A stretch of 64,000 nucleotides of DNA. Origin: Lachnospiraceae bacterium. Lineage in GTDB: Bacteria; Bacillota; Clostridia; Lachnospirales; Lachnospiraceae. The notes under the pieces were generated by a model. The model had not been told where the DNA came from. It worked only from the letters and a program-made list of their open reading frames with translations, and made no database searches. Every line of letters begins with the position of its first letter. Positions within the stretch are counted from its first letter, which is position 1. Positions 1-9,228 of this stretch are shown one piece after another. The stretch lies in contig JAEELB010000072.1 of assembly GCA_016288705.1 (NCBI GenBank), positions 1 to 64,000 of the forward strand, read 5' to 3'. Position numbers and translations under genes: made by a program.

Positions 1-187
1 AACCACTAGTCCATTTCCACTTTTCATAAAACCTGAGCTTTCCGTTTTCAAAACGCGGCTCAGAATGACACTCACCGGATTTCGATTCGCCTTCTGTATT
101 AATATGTCTATAATCAAAATGGAGGTTGTTATTGTCATCAATTGTTCCCAAAAGGAAGCCCTTAATAATGCTTCCACCGGAATACTC
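1..187 (-). pseudogene. C-terminal part of a small 'n-acetylglutamate synthase'-like protein, no start, cut by the window edge
   Basis: The minus-strand frame is open from about 187 to the window edge and translates to EYSGGSIIKGFLLGTID, then a tail ending FYEKWKWTSG. This resembles the small (about 110 residue) Firmicutes family that databases label n-acetylglutamate synthase. The label is from memory and its enzymatic meaning is doubtful. The N-terminal third is missing: instead of its own start, the frame runs into a GNAT fragment at 177-188. No ribosome-binding site or start codon serves this frame, so I read it as a truncated remnant, although the C-terminus beyond the window cannot be assessed. 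Confidence 0.55.
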
Positions 188-404
188 CGATGCTCCCGAT
201 CTCTTTATCATCAAGTGTTATCGCAAATGCAAACGTACTTTCCTCGTCCGCCGATAGCATTGCACGTATAAACTCCTCAGCGTCATCTTCTGTGTACGGA
301 TAAGGCAATCCATCCCTGAGATTATTCATAACCATTGGATTATTCAGATTAATTGCAAGATCGCTTTAATCATCGATTCTCCATTTTCTGATAGACAGTC
401 TCAT
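162..404 (-). pseudogene. GNAT-family N-acetyltransferase fragment with an in-frame stop
   Basis: An ATG at 404 has a good GGAGG site 6 bases upstream and starts MRLSIRKWRIDD, typical of RimJ/RimL-like acetyltransferases. A TAA follows at codon 13. The same frame then continues as DLAINLNNPMVMNNLRDGLP, later LSADEESTFAFAITLDD and EIGSIGVFR, the usual N-terminal half of that family. After GVFR the sequence stops resembling an acetyltransferase and terminates at 162. The acetyl-CoA binding half is absent. With one internal stop and no C-terminal half this cannot make an active enzyme. It lies 46 bases downstream of the rRNA methyltransferase gene on the same strand. Confidence 0.75.
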
Positions 405-450
405 TTTTCCTCCACAACCATGCTTTCCGTTATAACTGAAAATAATTCGT

Positions 451-2169
451 TTATATCATCTGAAAATGCCTCATGGCATCCTCTATCGCCTTAACCTTCT
501 CTTCCGGGCATCCGGGCTGGCGACTGTTCGGGGATTTGGGCTTATTATAATTCTCTCTCTCAATAAGCCCATACTTCTGCTTTACCTGCGCAATATTCAG
601 ATTCGTCACATGAAATCCGTACATCTCCTGCACCCAGTCCTGTATTTCCTTATAAGTTGCCTTAGTCTCAGCACTGGTCAGATCCAGCTCGTCCATATCC
701 ACCTTAACTTCGATATGATGTTTGGCTTCAGAAAGTTTGGACAAAAGTGCTACAGTCTCAACGTGCCCTGTGTTTGGGAACATATCATAGAGCCGGATGT
801 CTCTTATTTCGTAGTCCGTGCGCAGTACCGCAAGATCACGGGCCAGAGTGGAGGGATTGCAGGAAACGTAAATGAGGAAAGAGGGGCTCACGTCAAGCAC
901 TGTGTCCAGGAGCCGACGGTCGCATCCCTTTCTGGGCGGGTCCAGAATGATCACATCGGGACGGCCGGTGATCTCCATAAGTTCCTTTGCCCTGTCCTCT
1001 GCCGCTCCCTGCAGAAACTCTGCGTTCGTGATCCCGTTTTCACGGGCATTCTCAGCGGCAGACTTTACTGAGACAGGAGATATTTCTATCCCCGCAACCC
1101 TTGAAGCTGCCTTGGCCACATAGAGTCCTATTGTCCCGGCTCCGCAATAGAGATCCCACACCGTGGGGAGCCGTCTCTCTGACATTTCCCCTTTCCCGGG
1201 CACACTGTCCTCATGCTGTGACGGAACAATTCCGGACACATACTCCTTCACCGCTTCGTAAAGCTTCTCCGTGATCCTCGTATTCACCTGAAAGAAGGAG
1301 GCCGCGTAGACTCTGTACTTCAGATCCCCGATATGCTCCGTGATATAACCCCGGCCGTAGATCACCTCGGTCCTGCTGCCGAATATGACATTCGTGTCTG
1401 CCGTATTGTAATTCACGCACAGCGTGTCCACCCCCTCAAGCCTCATGCCGGCGAGTTTTCCGGGTTTATTACCGTTGACCACCATACACAGGAGGATTTC
1501 TCCCGTGGATTCCGAACGCCTTACGACGATATGCCTTACAAAACCCTTCCCCCTATCGCTCCTTTGACCTGAATGGCCGTTACGCCTGCCCGGGCCTTCG
1601 GATGAGGGGTCGTCATAGGCGCTTATCCCGTTCTCTTTCATGAAAATAATGACTTCGTCCCGTATGCGGTTTACCTCCTCCGGGGAAAGGATACAATCCC
1701 CGCAGGGCACTATCCTGTGCGAATGAACGGCGTAATAACCTGCGGCCGGTTCTCCGTTCCTGCTTTTGCAGACAGGTATCTCCGCCTTATTTCTGTATCT
1801 GACGGGGGAGCCGTGGACAGGAAGAGGAACGGACAGTCCCCTGATCCCGCCGGTTCTCTCAAGGGCATCAGCCACCCGCTTCCTCTTGTATTCAAGCTGC
1901 GCCTCGTATGATAGTTCCTGAAGAGTGCAGCCTCCGCATTTTCCGCATGCGGAGCACAGGGGTGCAGTCCTGTCGGGGGATCTTTCAAGGTAATCCGTCA
2001 CTATGGCGTAACCGTAATTTTTCATGACCTTTGTAACATGGGCCACGACGCGGTCCCCGGGAAGAGCTCCCTTCACAAACAGGGCATACCCCTCTGCGGT
2101 ATGCCCTATCCCAAACCCTTCTTCTGTCAGATCCGTGACCGGAACTTCTGCCTCGTCATTTTTTTTCAT
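451..2169 (-). CDS. rlmD: 23S rRNA (uracil-5-)-methyltransferase, RlmD/RlmCD family
   Basis: A SAM-dependent methyltransferase predicted to convert uridines in 23S rRNA to 5-methyluridine. In order: an N-terminal TRAM-like RNA-binding region (about 1-60), the Fe-S cluster cysteines CSACGKCGGC (about residue 75), the SAM-binding WDLYCGAGTIGLYVAK, the motif ILDPPRKGCD, and the catalytic cysteine in YVSCNPSTLARD. After the usual end (VETVALLSKL) there is an extra tail of about 90 residues containing VKVDMDELDLTSAE and IERENYNKPKS. I remember this tail from other Lachnospiraceae homologues, where it also occurs as a separate domain of unknown role. Start ATG with AAGG 5 bases upstream. Whether it modifies one uridine (RlmD) or two (RlmCD) cannot be told from sequence. 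Confidence 0.9.
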   Translation of the reverse strand: MKKNDEAEVPVTDLTEEGFGIGHTAEGYALFVKGALPGDRVVAHVTKVMKNYGYAIVTDYLERSPDRTAPLCSACGKCGGCTLQELSYEAQLEYKRKRVADALERTGGIRGLSVPLPVHGSPVRYRNKAEIPVCKSRNGEPAAGYYAVHSHRIVPCGDCILSPEEVNRIRDEVIIFMKENGISAYDDPSSEGPGRRNGHSGQRSDRGKGFVRHIVVRRSESTGEILLCMVVNGNKPGKLAGMRLEGVDTLCVNYNTADTNVIFGSRTEVIYGRGYITEHIGDLKYRVYAASFFQVNTRITEKLYEAVKEYVSGIVPSQHEDSVPGKGEMSERRLPTVWDLYCGAGTIGLYVAKAASRVAGIEISPVSVKSAAENARENGITNAEFLQGAAEDRAKELMEITGRPDVIILDPPRKGCDRRLLDTVLDVSPSFLIYVSCNPSTLARDLAVLRTDYEIRDIRLYDMFPNTGHVETVALLSKLSEAKHHIEVKVDMDELDLTSAETKATYKEIQDWVQEMYGFHVTNLNIAQVKQKYGLIERENYNKPKSPNSRQPGCPEEKVKAIEDAMRHFQMI

Positions 2170-2275
2170 CGGTCCTTTTCCTTATGTTCCCTGTCTTTGG
2201 TCCCGCCGGGACAGCGGCGTAGTTTCCGGATGACGGCAACCGGCGATCGCGTGCTGCCTGAGTCACCGCTCTCAT

Positions 2276-3220
2276 TCACACCTTTGTCCTTCGCAGATTG
2301 CCGTTCAAAAGCTTGCTGAATCCGAGCCAGTCGGTTCCCGCGGGAGAATTATCCAGCAGTTCCGAAAAAATGGTGAGTTTTGCGTCGGTATTGTCGGCAA
2401 AGTTCAATGCTACCGCCTCTATCAGGGCAGGCACCTTAGGCGACCCGAATTCCAATTCCCCGTGATGAGCGAGGATGCAGTGAGTAAGCTCCATCCTCAG
2501 CAGTTCCGGGAAATCCGGGATCGAATCCGCCTTTCTGTCTATCATCATTGCCCCCTTCACAATGTGCCCCATCAGGTTTCCGGTTTCGGTATAATCATTC
2601 CGGGGAAAGGGTGAAAGCTCCTCTGTCTTCCCTATATCGTGAAGCAGGGCAGCCGTTATCAGCAGATCCCTGTTGATCTTTCTGTACCGCTTGCTGAGAT
2701 AATCACATATCCTGGCGACATTTATGGTATGCTCCATCAGTCCTCCGACAAAGGCCTGATGGACGCTTCTTGCAGCCGAGGATCTCCTGAATTTTTCAAT
2801 GAATTCCCGATCCTCCGCAAAGAACGCCTTTAAAAGGGCTTTCAGATGATAGTTTTCAACCGAATCCGCAAGCATATTGATCTCATTATACATTTCGTCC
2901 AAAGGTCTTTCGGATACCGGAACGTAATCGGCCGGATCAAACTCTCCCTCATGGACCCTGCGGACCCTTTTCACATTGAGCTGAGGCTGGTTATTGAAGA
3001 TCGTGACCTCGGCAGTGATCTCCGCGTAATCCAGATCCTCTGTGTCTTCTATGGCAGGACTCTGCGGCTCCCATATCTTTCCCTCTATCTGACCGGTCTT
3101 GTCCTGGAGCAGGATAGTCTCATAGGACTTTCCGTTTTTTGTGGTGGCGCTGATCCTGTGTTTGCACAGATACACACAGGACAGCCGCTCTCCCTCTCTG
3201 AGATCTCTTATGTATTTCAT
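2276..3220 (-). CDS. yhaM: 3'-5' exoribonuclease, YhaM family (OB-fold plus HD domain)
   Basis: 314 residues, the usual size for YhaM. The N-terminal about 90 residues form an OB-fold (SYETILLQDKTGQIEGKIW). The HD phosphohydrolase domain follows, with MEHTINVARICDYL, the metal-binding LLHDIGKTEEL, LAHHGELEFGSPKVP and ADNTDAKL all intact. YhaM trims RNA 3' ends in Gram-positive bacteria. A strong GAGGAGG site precedes the ATG. It sits between a degenerate HtrA-like gene upstream and the rRNA methyltransferase downstream on the same strand, about 85-105 bases from each, so co-transcription is plausible but not shown. Confidence 0.9.
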   Translation of the reverse strand: MKYIRDLREGERLSCVYLCKHRISATTKNGKSYETILLQDKTGQIEGKIWEPQSPAIEDTEDLDYAEITAEVTIFNNQPQLNVKRVRRVHEGEFDPADYVPVSERPLDEMYNEINMLADSVENYHLKALLKAFFAEDREFIEKFRRSSAARSVHQAFVGGLMEHTINVARICDYLSKRYRKINRDLLITAALLHDIGKTEELSPFPRNDYTETGNLMGHIVKGAMMIDRKADSIPDFPELLRMELTHCILAHHGELEFGSPKVPALIEAVALNFADNTDAKLTIFSELLDNSPAGTDWLGFSKLLNGNLRRTKV

Positions 3221-3306
3221 TTCCGGTTTCCTCCTCTGTCTGATGATAATTGGCTCGTCATCTTGATCGGACAGAGCAGAAGCCCCCTGCCCGAAGACAA
3301 CGGTTC

Positions 3307-4677
3307 TTACTCCTGCCCCGTACTGCCGAGAACCGCCTCAAATCTCGTACTTTCATAACCTTCATTTCCCGGACGCATGGCCGTAAATGTCAGCGTGTCT
3401 CCCGGTTTAGCGCTTTCCAGGATGGACAGGAACTCCGAATACCTGCTCACGCCGGTTCCCCTTGCAGAGACTATGATATCACCGCTTCTGATGCCCGCCT
3501 CCATGGCCGGAGAGCCCACTTCCACCTGTGTGACTGCGATTCCCTCGGGTACGCCGTCCTCCTCGACCGCCTGCTCCGGCACATCTATGGCGTGTATGCC
3601 CAGTACCGCTCCGGGTTCGCGATTTGTCATCCTGTTGATCAGACTCTTTACGCTTGCAGATGATATGGCAGTGATGACCCCGGGGTCGGTATCGGCGTTC
3701 TCGTCATTTGTTATGAACCCCAATACGTTGCCGTTAAAGTCGAAGAGCACTCCGTTTGATGAAATGTTTCCATTCATGTCCGTCATCAGGAACCTGTACT
3801 GGGAGTCCGGGATGTCCAGGACTCTGTCGGCAGAAGATACGATGCCGTAATCCGTGGCGCCGGGGGTTCCTGTCAGACTGCCGAAGGCTATGACCGGACG
3901 CCCTTCCACATTTGCATTCTCATTGGATAATAAGACCGCAGCCCTTATTTCTCCCAGAGTTTCCTCCGTGAGCCGGCTCTTTCCGACAGACACCACCGAG
4001 ATCCCCGTATAACTGTCGCTGTCCAGCAATTCCGCCTCCACCGTCTTTCCGTCACAGAAGGTCACATTGACATTCTCGGAATCGGAAAGAGAGACGCCGT
4101 TTACAGCCGCCACTATATCCGTATCCGTCACGGCTACGATCACGCCTTCAGCCTCATTCTCACTTTCCACGGTATTGTTCAGCCAGTCCGTCCCGCTCCT
4201 GACGGCCGTGACTGTGACCACGCTTTTGTTCAGCTGGTTGGCGTATCCCCTTATGGCGGAGTTCAGCTGTCTGTACTCATCTATGCCGAGGGTGATCTTC
4301 CTCATGGCTTCCTCCACCGCGACCTCCACGTCGGATGAGCCTTCGCTGCTCCCTGACGCGGCATCCTCCAGTTGTTTATCATCCTCGTACATCTTGTCCG
4401 GGGTGATCTCATAATCCGCCTCAGGCAAAGTGACCTGGGTCGCAGCCCCTTCCTGCTCCGGTGAATTATCCCTGTTGATGACCGGTTCCAGCAGATAGAA
4501 AGTGACGGATGCCACTGCGCCGAACAGCACCGCCAGGAGTACCGTCATGAGCATGTTCCTGAATACTTTTCTCCTGTCTACGGGACGCTGTTTTATGGTC
4601 TCCCTTATGACGCTCTCGTTGTTCTCATTTATTCCCGAGCCTGCTGCCCCGGTTTTCTTTTCTTTCTCATCCGTCAT
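3307..4677 (-). CDS. Membrane-anchored HtrA-like PDZ protein with a degenerate protease domain
   Basis: 456 residues: a cytoplasmic start, one membrane helix (about 40-60, MLMTVLLAVLFGAVASVTFY), an acidic linker, a trypsin-like S1C fold (about 145-335) and a C-terminal PDZ domain (about 340-450, with VEVGSPAMEAGIRSGDIIVS). The architecture is HtrA/DegP, but the catalytic triad is not intact. Where HtrA has TNxHV this protein has AAVNGV; where HtrA has DxxTDLAV it has DSYTGISV; the serine region GNSGG reads ISSNG. His and Asp are therefore lost and only a serine may remain. It is probably a non-proteolytic envelope scaffold or sensor. It lies directly downstream of a histidine kinase, which suggests a shared envelope function. 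Confidence 0.8.
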   Translation of the reverse strand: MTDEKEKKTGAAGSGINENNESVIRETIKQRPVDRRKVFRNMLMTVLLAVLFGAVASVTFYLLEPVINRDNSPEQEGAATQVTLPEADYEITPDKMYEDDKQLEDAASGSSEGSSDVEVAVEEAMRKITLGIDEYRQLNSAIRGYANQLNKSVVTVTAVRSGTDWLNNTVESENEAEGVIVAVTDTDIVAAVNGVSLSDSENVNVTFCDGKTVEAELLDSDSYTGISVVSVGKSRLTEETLGEIRAAVLLSNENANVEGRPVIAFGSLTGTPGATDYGIVSSADRVLDIPDSQYRFLMTDMNGNISSNGVLFDFNGNVLGFITNDENADTDPGVITAISSASVKSLINRMTNREPGAVLGIHAIDVPEQAVEEDGVPEGIAVTQVEVGSPAMEAGIRSGDIIVSARGTGVSRYSEFLSILESAKPGDTLTFTAMRPGNEGYESTRFEAVLGSTGQE

Positions 4678-4745
4678 GAATACTTCCCTTCCGAGCCTTT
4701 CGGGGTTTTATCGGAATACCCTCCGCGCAAAGGCGTTTCCGTTCC

Positions 4746-6167
4746 CTATTCTTCGCTTCCGAGAGGCAGGGAAAATACGAACTCGGTCCCCACTCCCTCT
4801 GTGGATATAACATTGATGTTCTCGCCATGAGCCTTTATTATCTCTCTGGTTATGGACAGGCCGAGGCCTGTGCCTTTCTTGTCTTTGCCGCGGGACAGGT
4901 CGGTCTTGTAAAATCTCTCCCATATCTGGTTGATATCCTTTGCCGGGATCCCTATGCCGGAATCCTTTACGCTTGTGTAGACCTTCCTGCCTCTGATCAC
5001 CGTCTCGATCCTGATCACTCCTCCCTGTTCGCTGAATTTGATCGCGTTGTCGGTGAGGTTGTACAGGACCTGCTGGATCTTTTCCCGATCCGCTCTTACT
5101 GTCAGGCTCTCCCCGGTGAGCACCAGATCCAGGATCATGCCCTTTTCCCGGCATCTTCCTCCAAAGGTTTCAGCCACGCTCCTGATCACTGCATTTATAT
5201 CAAACTCCGTGGTATTCATCAACATTCCGCCGGTCTCAAGGTTGTTGAGTTCCAGCAGGCTGTTTGTGAGACCCTTCAGTCTGTCGGTCTCCGAGAGCAC
5301 TATCTTCAGGTACTTCTCATGCATCTCCGGAGGTATGGTGCCGTCTATCATGGCCTCCAGGTAGCCCTTTATGGATGTCAGCGGGGATCTGAAATCATGG
5401 GATACATTGGCGATGAATTTCTTCTGATCATCCTCTGTTCTGGCTATCTCTCCGGCCATATATGAAAGAGAGGCCGCGAGATAACCCATTTCGTCGTCGC
5501 TGTCCACCGACAGTTCGTAATGCATATCGCCGGAAGCGTATTTTTCCGTGGCTTTTGTGATACAGGTCAGGGGCACGTACACGATCTCGGTGAAAAATAT
5601 CAGGATTATGAGGGACAGCAGGAATATCATCAAAAACTGTATGTAAGCTATGTCCATATAGGAACGAACGCTCTCCGTAAGACCGGATACGGGGTAATGG
5701 ATGATCACGTAGCCCCTTACCGCATATCCGCTGGTTATGGGCGAGAGCACAGACAATCTGTCTTCCTTAAAACTGCCGAAAAATCTTCCCACACAATAGC
5801 CCGTGCCTGATACAGTGGTGACAGAGGGATCAAACCCCGTGACATACCGTGGATTCTCAACATCCACAGGCGCCGAAGAATCAAGGACCACCAGTCCCGA
5901 GGGATTTACTATCCAGATGACTGCTTCCAGATAGCTTTCCACTGCGTCCAGCTGCCTCTTCACCGTAGCAAGGGAGGTTTCGTTGGAGTAAAGCCCCGAC
6001 GCGTAATCGTTTGCTATCAAAGTGGCTTCACGGGCCAGATTCTCCGCCTTCTCCGAGTAAACCTGGCGTTCCATGAGATTTTCCGTAAACACAGCGGTGA
6101 ACATGAACGCGAAGACCCCGAATATCGCGTAGGCCAATATGAACTTAACGTACAAGGTTCTCCTCAT
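4746..6167 (-). CDS. Sensor histidine kinase (extracellular sensor, HAMP, HisKA, HATPase)
   Basis: 473 residues. Membrane helix 1 is at about 9-29 and an extracellular sensing region of about 130 residues follows. Helix 2 (FLMIFLLSLIILIFF) leads to HAMP and the H-box VSHDFRSPLTSIKGY with the phosphoacceptor histidine. The N-box LYNLTDNAIKFSEQ, the G1 box DSGIGIPAKD and the G2 box GTGLGLSITREI complete the ATPase. It is a canonical membrane kinase for an OmpR-type regulator. The nearest such regulator on this strand is at 10688-11386, separated by glnA and an oppositely oriented hybrid kinase; that pairing is inference. The HtrA-like PDZ gene is 68 bases downstream. No clear ribosome-binding site is seen before the ATG at 6167. 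Confidence 0.9.
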   Translation of the reverse strand: MRRTLYVKFILAYAIFGVFAFMFTAVFTENLMERQVYSEKAENLAREATLIANDYASGLYSNETSLATVKRQLDAVESYLEAVIWIVNPSGLVVLDSSAPVDVENPRYVTGFDPSVTTVSGTGYCVGRFFGSFKEDRLSVLSPITSGYAVRGYVIIHYPVSGLTESVRSYMDIAYIQFLMIFLLSLIILIFFTEIVYVPLTCITKATEKYASGDMHYELSVDSDDEMGYLAASLSYMAGEIARTEDDQKKFIANVSHDFRSPLTSIKGYLEAMIDGTIPPEMHEKYLKIVLSETDRLKGLTNSLLELNNLETGGMLMNTTEFDINAVIRSVAETFGGRCREKGMILDLVLTGESLTVRADREKIQQVLYNLTDNAIKFSEQGGVIRIETVIRGRKVYTSVKDSGIGIPAKDINQIWERFYKTDLSRGKDKKGTGLGLSITREIIKAHGENINVISTEGVGTEFVFSLPLGSEE

Positions 6168-6313
6168 ACAGATGAGAATAAATCCCGTTTCAGTCCCGTG
6201 TCAAATTTTTTTCGGAAATGATATCCCCCGTATCCTATACAAATGCTGATTTTTCTGATATATTTTTCTTGCATTTATTAACACTTTTGGGATTATCAGG
6301 GCATATTATTCAA

Positions 6314-9118
6314 ATGAGATCGATACAGACCAGGATCATACTGATCATAACCTTTCTGATGGTGGTTGTCACGGTGGCCATGGGGTTTACCGCCATTCTG
6401 CGCACGAACCGGATACTGGACGAAGATTCGGACCGCATCATGAACCTCACCGTGGAACAGAGCGCGCGGGATATGGACGCAATGCTGAACTCCGTGGAAC
6501 AGTCCGTGGGCACCATCTATAACTACGCAGAAAAACGCGCCGAGACCTACAGGAATTTTCTTACGGATGAGGAAGAGAGGAAACACTTCAACTACGATAT
6601 CTCCGAACTCGGGAAGAGTATAGCCGAAAAGACTCCCGGCGCCATGTCAGTGTATCTCAGGTACAATCCCGAGGTTTTCAGTCCCACCGAGGGCTTCTGG
6701 TATACCTACGATATCGGCGACGGTGCCTGGACCTCCGCCGAACCCACCGATATGAGCCTTTATGACAAGGACGATGTTGAACACGTGGGCTGGTATTACA
6801 TCCCGGTGGAGACCGGCAAGCCGCTCTGGATGGACCCTTACTTCAATCAGAATCTTGGGATCGACATGATCTCCTACATCATTCCCTACTACCATGACAG
6901 CAGCACCGTGGGCATAATCGGGATGGATATAGATCTGAGCCTTTTGCGCGATCTTGTGAAAGATATTAATCTGTACGAAAGCGGCCGGGCTTTTCTGGTC
7001 TCCCCTCAGGGCGACATAGTATTTCACTTTGATTATCCGGAAGGGGTGAGAGCCAAAGAACTCACCGACAACCTTATGCCCTTCATCGACAGCGTTCTCA
7101 ACAACTCGGTTGATGAAGTCCGGACGCTCAAGGGGATTGACGGAGTCAAACGGAAGATCCTCATGAAAAAGCTGCGCAACGGCATGATCCTGGGCCTCAA
7201 CGCTCCCGTAAATGAGATCAATACGCCCACCAGCACCCTGTCCCATCAGCTTTTAATGATATCTCTGCTGATACTTCTGTTGGCCATCATCATCTGCCTT
7301 GCCTGGGTCAGGACAGTCACCGCGCCGCTGAAGCACATGACGAAAGTGGCCGAGCATTACGCCGACGGAGACTACAGCGACGAGATGAACACGGACAGCA
7401 GGGATGAGATCGGGATCCTGTCCCGTTCGCTGCAGTCAATGGCCACGTCCCTAAAGAACCAGATCGAGATCGCGGATTCCGCAAATAAGTCCAAAAGCAT
7501 CTTCCTCGCCAATATGTCCCACGAAATCCGCACCCCCATCAACGCCATACTGGGCTTTGACGAGATGATCCTCAGGGAGAGCAATGAAAGCAATATAAAG
7601 GAATACGCCGCAAACATCAAAGGGAGCGGACAGACGCTCCTGGCACTGATCAATGAGATCCTGGACTTTTCCAAGATCGAATCCGGGAAGCTGGAGATCA
7701 CTCCAGTCGAGTACGAAACAGAACCCCTCATCGATGATATGATCAAAATGATCGCTTTCCGGGCAAAGGAAAAGAATCTGGAGATCATACACAGGATAGA
7801 CAGCGGCATCCCGGCGAAACTCTACGGGGATGACATAAGGATCAGGGAGGTCCTCACCAACCTGCTGACAAATGCGGTTAAATACACCTTATCCGGAACT
7901 GTGACCTTCACGGTGCAAAGACTCTCTTCGGACGAAACGACGGTCAGGCTCTTCTTCTCTGTCAAAGACACCGGGATAGGGATCCGGGAGGAGGATATGG
8001 CTCATATCTGGGATTCCTTCCAGAGGCTTGACCAGGAACAAAACCGCGGGATCGAAGGCACGGGACTGGGTCTGGCCATTACCCGTAAATACGTGGAGCT
8101 TATGGGCAGCACGCTTGAGATAGAGAGTGTATACGGTCAGGGATCCGATTTCCGTTTCGAACTGGATCAGAAGGTCATCGACCCCTCTCCCATAGGTGAC
8201 TTTGACAAAAACCGCGCGAATCATCACAAAGCAGTGGAAATATACAGCGAGGGCTTTGAGGCTCCCGACGCCCGCGTTCTGGTAGTGGACGACGTGGCAC
8301 TCAATCTCACTGTGTTCAAGGGACTGCTCAAGAATTCAAAGATAGATATCGATACGGCAGCCAGCGGTTTTGAAGCGATAGAAAAAATGCGGGCTTCCGA
8401 GTACGATATCGTATTTCTGGATCATATGATGCCCGAGATGGACGGCATTGAGACCCTGTCCAGGATACGCTCCGACAAAGAGTGCGGAAACAGCCATACG
8501 CCCGTGATCGCCCTCACCGCCAACGCCATATCGGGCGCCCAGAAAATGTACACGGATAACGGCTTTACCGATTATCTGAGTAAACCCGTGAACCCCGCTT
8601 ATCTGGAACAGCTTCTGTTAAAGTATCTGCCCCGCGACAAGGTACACCCCCTTGAAACCGGAGGAAAGAAACCCGGCACAGCCCCGGAGAAGGAAGGGTC
8701 TGACGGCACAGTCCGGAAAGAAGATCTGAAAGAAGCCGGTAAGGCGGTCCAAAATAAAACAAAGAAAGGTTTCGCGGAAACTCATCTGATAGACACAGAG
8801 AAGGGACTCAGATCCTGCGGCGGAGACAAAGGGTTCTACGCCGAAGCAGTCAAAGCGTATATCGAGGACGACTTCGAAACCAAATTACAGAACGCCTACG
8901 CCGGTGAAAACTGGAAGGACTACAAGATCCATGCCCACGGGCTGAAATCGTCCTCACTTGTCATCGGCGCTCAGGAATTGTCGGATCTGGCCAAAGAAGC
9001 GGAGCTCTCGATAACCGATGATCATATCTCAGACTTTGTCAGGGAAAACCACGAAAAACTCCTGGACCTCACCCGGACATCCGTAGACGACGCTTACGAG
9101 ATACTTGCAAATATCTGA
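6314..9118 (+). CDS. Hybrid sensor histidine kinase: Cache, HAMP, HisKA, HATPase, receiver, Hpt
   Basis: A multi-step phosphorelay protein of about 934 residues. A first helix (IILIITFLMVVVTVAMGF) and a large extracellular Cache-like sensor lead to a second helix (LLMISLLILLLAIIICLAWV) and HAMP. The kinase H-box NMSHEIRTPINAILGF (His about 403) has intact N and G boxes (DTGIGIREED, GTGLGLAITRKY). The receiver has VVDD, acceptor Asp about 703 in FLDHMMPEMDG, and SKPVNP. The C-terminal Hpt domain has HAHGLKSSS (His about 875). The reading frame is open from 6218, but neither start has a good ribosome-binding site; the Met at 6314 puts the first helix at the N-terminus as expected. It is the only gene left of the origin on the plus strand. 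No output partner is adjacent. Confidence 0.88.
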   Translation: MRSIQTRIILIITFLMVVVTVAMGFTAILRTNRILDEDSDRIMNLTVEQSARDMDAMLNSVEQSVGTIYNYAEKRAETYRNFLTDEEERKHFNYDISELGKSIAEKTPGAMSVYLRYNPEVFSPTEGFWYTYDIGDGAWTSAEPTDMSLYDKDDVEHVGWYYIPVETGKPLWMDPYFNQNLGIDMISYIIPYYHDSSTVGIIGMDIDLSLLRDLVKDINLYESGRAFLVSPQGDIVFHFDYPEGVRAKELTDNLMPFIDSVLNNSVDEVRTLKGIDGVKRKILMKKLRNGMILGLNAPVNEINTPTSTLSHQLLMISLLILLLAIIICLAWVRTVTAPLKHMTKVAEHYADGDYSDEMNTDSRDEIGILSRSLQSMATSLKNQIEIADSANKSKSIFLANMSHEIRTPINAILGFDEMILRESNESNIKEYAANIKGSGQTLLALINEILDFSKIESGKLEITPVEYETEPLIDDMIKMIAFRAKEKNLEIIHRIDSGIPAKLYGDDIRIREVLTNLLTNAVKYTLSGTVTFTVQRLSSDETTVRLFFSVKDTGIGIREEDMAHIWDSFQRLDQEQNRGIEGTGLGLAITRKYVELMGSTLEIESVYGQGSDFRFELDQKVIDPSPIGDFDKNRANHHKAVEIYSEGFEAPDARVLVVDDVALNLTVFKGLLKNSKIDIDTAASGFEAIEKMRASEYDIVFLDHMMPEMDGIETLSRIRSDKECGNSHTPVIALTANAISGAQKMYTDNGFTDYLSKPVNPAYLEQLLLKYLPRDKVHPLETGGKKPGTAPEKEGSDGTVRKEDLKEAGKAVQNKTKKGFAETHLIDTEKGLRSCGGDKGFYAEAVKAYIEDDFETKLQNAYAGENWKDYKIHAHGLKSSSLVIGAQELSDLAKEAELSITDDHISDFVRENHEKLLDLTRTSVDDAYEILANI

Positions 9119-9173
9119 GACCCGATCTCTCCTTTTCAGTCAGGATCCCGTAATGCCGTCCGGTCATCCGGCC

Positions 9174-9197
9174 GGGCAGGGGGAGATGCCCCCGCCC
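9174..9197. terminator. GC-rich hairpin between convergent genes
   Basis: GGGCAGGGG pairs with CCCCCGCCC around a short loop, with one mismatch, between the 3' ends of the hybrid kinase (plus) and glnA (minus). No U-run follows on either strand, so it is a possible bidirectional hairpin terminator rather than a textbook one. Confidence 0.4.
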
Positions 9198-9228
9198 GCC
9201 GTCACACCGGATTGATCTCCTCAACGGA

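Noticed and set aside
4708..5154. Gly/Arg/Gln-rich minus-strand frame overlapping the histidine kinase
   Set aside because: It is another frame of the same strand across the kinase ATPase domain, whose motifs are intact in the main frame.
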